From NCBI GenBank assembly GCA_002308815.1, contig DBVX01000048.1, positions 3,210-9,592 of the forward strand: DNA of 6,383 bases, written 5' to 3'. The notes below the pieces were generated by a model. That model did no database searches, was not told where the DNA came from, and was given only the letters and a program-made list of their open reading frames with translations. Below are positions 6,001 through 6,383 of the stretch, in pieces; the stretch's first letter is position 1; each line of letters opens with the position of its first letter. Source of the DNA: Bacteroidales bacterium UBA1253 (GTDB taxonomy: Bacteria > Bacteroidota > Bacteroidia > Bacteroidales > Paludibacteraceae). Position numbers and translations under genes: made by a program.

Positions 6001-6383
6001 TCGCATCGGGACGGGAATTGATGAGATAGTTCCATTCGTCTCCGGTCAGTGTGCGCCATGTGCCGGGAGCATCATCGCCTATCCGGTTGTATATACCCCA
6101 GTCCGCATACGCATAATCGCCGGTAAGGTTGTTTGTCTCACTTCCGCCCGGGGTGTAATCCGTGTTATCTGAATTGGTCGCCCACGGCAGATAAGCCTTC
6201 GCGCCGCTGTCCCATCCGCTGGTGCCCCAGCAGAAGAGGTCAATCCAGCCGTCGCAGGTTTCGCTGATATTCCGGTTGTCGCCGTTCTGTACCGTGCCGC
6301 CGATATAGCAGTGGTTGTCCTTGTCGGTCTGTCCGTAGCCCATACCGGCTATGTCCCACTGGTGTTCTGCAAAACGCCATGTG
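3029..6383 (-). CDS. Large modular T9SS-secreted surface protein with FISUMP-like repeats (5' end outside window)
   Basis: The frame is open from the window edge to TAA at 3029-3031: 1117 residues are visible. The ATG at 6343 is internal, since 13 in-frame residues before it (TWRFAEHQWDIAG) match the second module (TWRFAEHQWDYVG). Numbered from that internal Met, the order is: FISUMP-like module 1 (to 241, start missing), FISUMP-like module 2 (254-552), threonine- and proline-containing heptad linker (573-627) with an acidic tail (626-639), four GCDS-type repeats (643-850), an unassigned beta-rich region (851-964), an Ig-like segment with FQWYENGVPL and GGEYSALLTD (about 965-1020), and a T9SS type A sorting domain (1031-1104). 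The signal peptide must lie upstream of the window. The architecture is that of a protein exported through the type IX system and anchored on or released from the outer surface, probably for binding; no catalytic motif is recognised. No clear terminator separates it from the lipoprotein gene 131 bases downstream. Confidence 0.85.
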   Translation of the reverse strand, partial: TWRFAEHQWDIAGMGYGQTDKDNHCYIGGTVQNGDNRNISETCDGWIDLFCWGTSGWDSGAKAYLPWATNSDNTDYTPGGSETNNLTGDYAYADWGIYNRIGDDAPGTWRTLTGDEWNYLINSRPDAISKCGASKVNGMTGLVILPDDFTLPTGCGFTPGKTTASDWDDWTCVAATNIYTAEQWQLMELNGAVFLPCAGYRKGTKLSRTGMSGYCWSSTAYDANNAYRLDFSPVNLNAGFNSRCFARSVRLVKDQTPPPSAYNPQPFSISADRQILFSPGNLQYNATQGTHQCADGTTLQGTWRFAEHQWDYVGDTEIGTVYHNGTKCSNTKISSKYDGWIDLFAWGTSGWESGAKNYRPWNEGKTNSYYLIGGKVENDMRGKYSYADWGVYNDIVNGTKTDPAGTWHTMTENDWAYIVLHRPNAAGLFALATVNGVKGMVLLPDNWDPEDKPHLITSTEQGFYVANDTIYNAQRGSFESNILSVWQWLPFEAAGAVFLPCAGHRHEKTLQRLQEWGDYTPSTNMAKRYRKSKYELPVFFFSDISCKPGCPSDVRYCGKSVRLVSDCPPSSSLPPYRTATTAAAEYRTPDTDYWTPYIDYRTEEPDPWISTGHRTATAEHWTAEPERRTPQPERRTAKEEEDDPEEDTYVEEPADTLCWQPSYRFHDYDYPLPSVTACRDRDYVAYTLEYFDKDACTHYLKDIAIATTEGGTVELYDTICDGTTYDFFGDQLTKADVYTKTFPIAPGCEQVYILHLTVHPSYSGIEQTEHICPSGSFVWNGAEYTDEGDYTLSLSSANGCDSLVTLHLRHYPSYERQLTDTLLTGQTLLFEGTELASAGTYSVTLPSVDGCDSVITLMLEENAVQVLSAACNDLCSDKEELHISLDFTGTTHSVRLTFDSAAHVAGWRDTLIVLTDDGDIVLPARGRVGQFTCTAELLFRDTTAASVTIPFTLPYPSSVLKQLWDDGVAVMNSDYNGGYDFVAFQWYENGVPLAGETASILYRPLIMGGEYSALLTDRNGRRMMTCPLVARTLTDMEDAEEDILLYPTVADPRQPVHCRVSCPAEMTLYDPAGKLSLRLHLQTGENIFAAPARTGVYVVNICQLTSGGCRSYKLTIL
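3032..3253 (-). other. T9SS type A C-terminal sorting domain
   Basis: The last 74 residues of the large protein have the standard layout of this domain: a YP motif near the start (LLYPTVAD), a beta strand, LYDPAGK (the usual v-y-d-x-x-G-k turn), a Gly-Glu-Asn segment, the TGVYVV motif (usually aGvYl), and a terminal lysine-containing strand YKLTIL. The usual YPNP reads YPTV here. In the family this tail directs passage through the type IX translocon and is removed or exchanged for a surface anchor. Confidence 0.8.
3794..4417 (-). repeat. Four degenerate GCDS-type extracellular repeats
   Basis: Residues 643-850 of the large protein (numbered from the internal Met at 6343). Repeats begin near residues 643, 701, 751 and 802. 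Each has an opening motif (DTLCWQPSY, DTICDGTTY, EHICPSGSF, DTLLTGQTL), a central G-x-Y or x-x-Y strand, and a closing motif around a Cys (DACTHYL, PGCEQVY, NGCDSLV, DGCDSVI) followed by a hydrophobic strand. In repeats 2 and 3 the two cysteines are exactly 28 residues apart (707/735 and 759/787), which suggests a disulfide. Repeat 1 has an insertion of about ten residues, and repeat 4 has Leu810 where the first Cys would be. Such repeats are common in Bacteroidota surface proteins upstream of T9SS tails. Confidence 0.7.
4463..4627 (-). repeat. 21-base in-frame tandem repeat encoding a heptad linker
   Basis: Eight contiguous units, seven of 21 bases and one of 18, code for degenerate heptads of the form [YHR]-[RW]-T-x-x-x-[DE], for example YRTPDTD, YWTPYID, HWTAEPE and RRTPQPE. 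The fourth unit (PWISTG) has lost one codon. The similarity is visible in DNA as well: codon 2 is CGG, TGG, AGG or AGA, codon 3 is ACA or ACG in seven of eight units, and CCGGAC or CCGGAA recurs. It joins the FISUMP-like modules to an acidic segment and the GCDS-type repeats, so it probably acts as a flexible, possibly O-glycosylated spacer. The spacer role is inferred. Confidence 0.75.
4688..5584 (-). repeat. FISUMP-like module, copy 2 (complete)
   Basis: Residues 254-552 of the large protein. It opens with PFSISADRQILFSPGNLQYN, then GTWRFAEHQWDYVG, GWIDLFAWGTSGW, YADWGVYN, GTWHTMTENDWAYI, VNGVKGMVLLPDNW and GAVFLPCAGHR, and ends with GKSVRLVSD. These blocks recur in the same order in copy 1, about 0.9 kb upstream. 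In DNA, plus-strand 5319-5372 and 6201-6254 are close to identical at an offset of 882. The CWSST block before the end of copy 1 is replaced here by a different Cys-containing stretch. The family name (FISUMP, Fibrobacter succinogenes major paralogous domain) is from pattern recognition of the C-terminal half. Confidence 0.75.
5621..6383 (-). repeat. FISUMP-like module, copy 1 (start cut by window edge)
   Basis: Visible from TWRFAEHQWDIAG at the window edge to CFARSVRLVKD at residue 241. It carries GWIDLFCWGTSGW, YADWGIYN, GTWRTLTGDEWNYL, VNGMTGLVILPDDF, GAVFLPCAGYR, and the FISUMP hallmark GYCWSSTAYDANNAYRLDF followed by SVRLVKD. By comparison with copy 2 about 36 residues of the module, roughly 110 bases, lie beyond the window, plus at least a signal peptide. 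It is separated from copy 2 by a short Pro-rich linker (TPPPSAYNPQ). Confidence 0.75.

Overview
The window looks like chromosomal DNA from a member of the Bacteroidota, most likely order Bacteroidales. Three things point there: two matches to the Bacteroidota promoter consensus (TTTG, about 20 bases, TAnnTTTG); a C-terminal type IX secretion (T9SS) sorting domain on the largest protein; and FISUMP-like and GCDS-type repeat modules that are typical of that phylum. Genus cannot be read from the sequence.

Layout: all three genes lie on the minus strand, so transcription runs from high to low coordinates. (1) 3029-6383 is a very large surface or secreted protein. It is open to the window edge, so its N-terminus and signal peptide are missing. 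It carries two tandem FISUMP-like modules, a heptad-repeat linker, four degenerate GCDS-type repeats, an Ig-like segment and the T9SS tail. (2) 1480-2898 is a lipoprotein with a clear lipobox and three tandem beta-rich domains that resemble the Bacteroidetes calycin-like family. (3) 58-1251 is a glycosyltransferase of the MGDG synthase/UgtP type, probably making a membrane glycolipid.

The last two genes each have their own promoter. A 13-bp perfect-stem hairpin separates them, and a second hairpin follows the glycosyltransferase, so the window reads as a row of separately transcribed envelope genes and not as an operon. The promoters settle two start codons: the longest-ORF starts at 1311 and 2946 fall inside promoter elements and cannot be in the mRNAs, so the starts are 1251 and 2898.

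The common theme is the cell envelope (outer-surface adhesin-like protein, outer-membrane lipoprotein, glycolipid enzyme), but nothing in the sequence shows that the three work together. I found no mobile element, CRISPR array, tRNA or rRNA, and no convincing new defence or other multi-gene system. The most notable unexplained items are a 9-bp perfect inverted repeat placed across the glycosyltransferase transcription start and a clean 21-base in-frame minisatellite in the surface protein.
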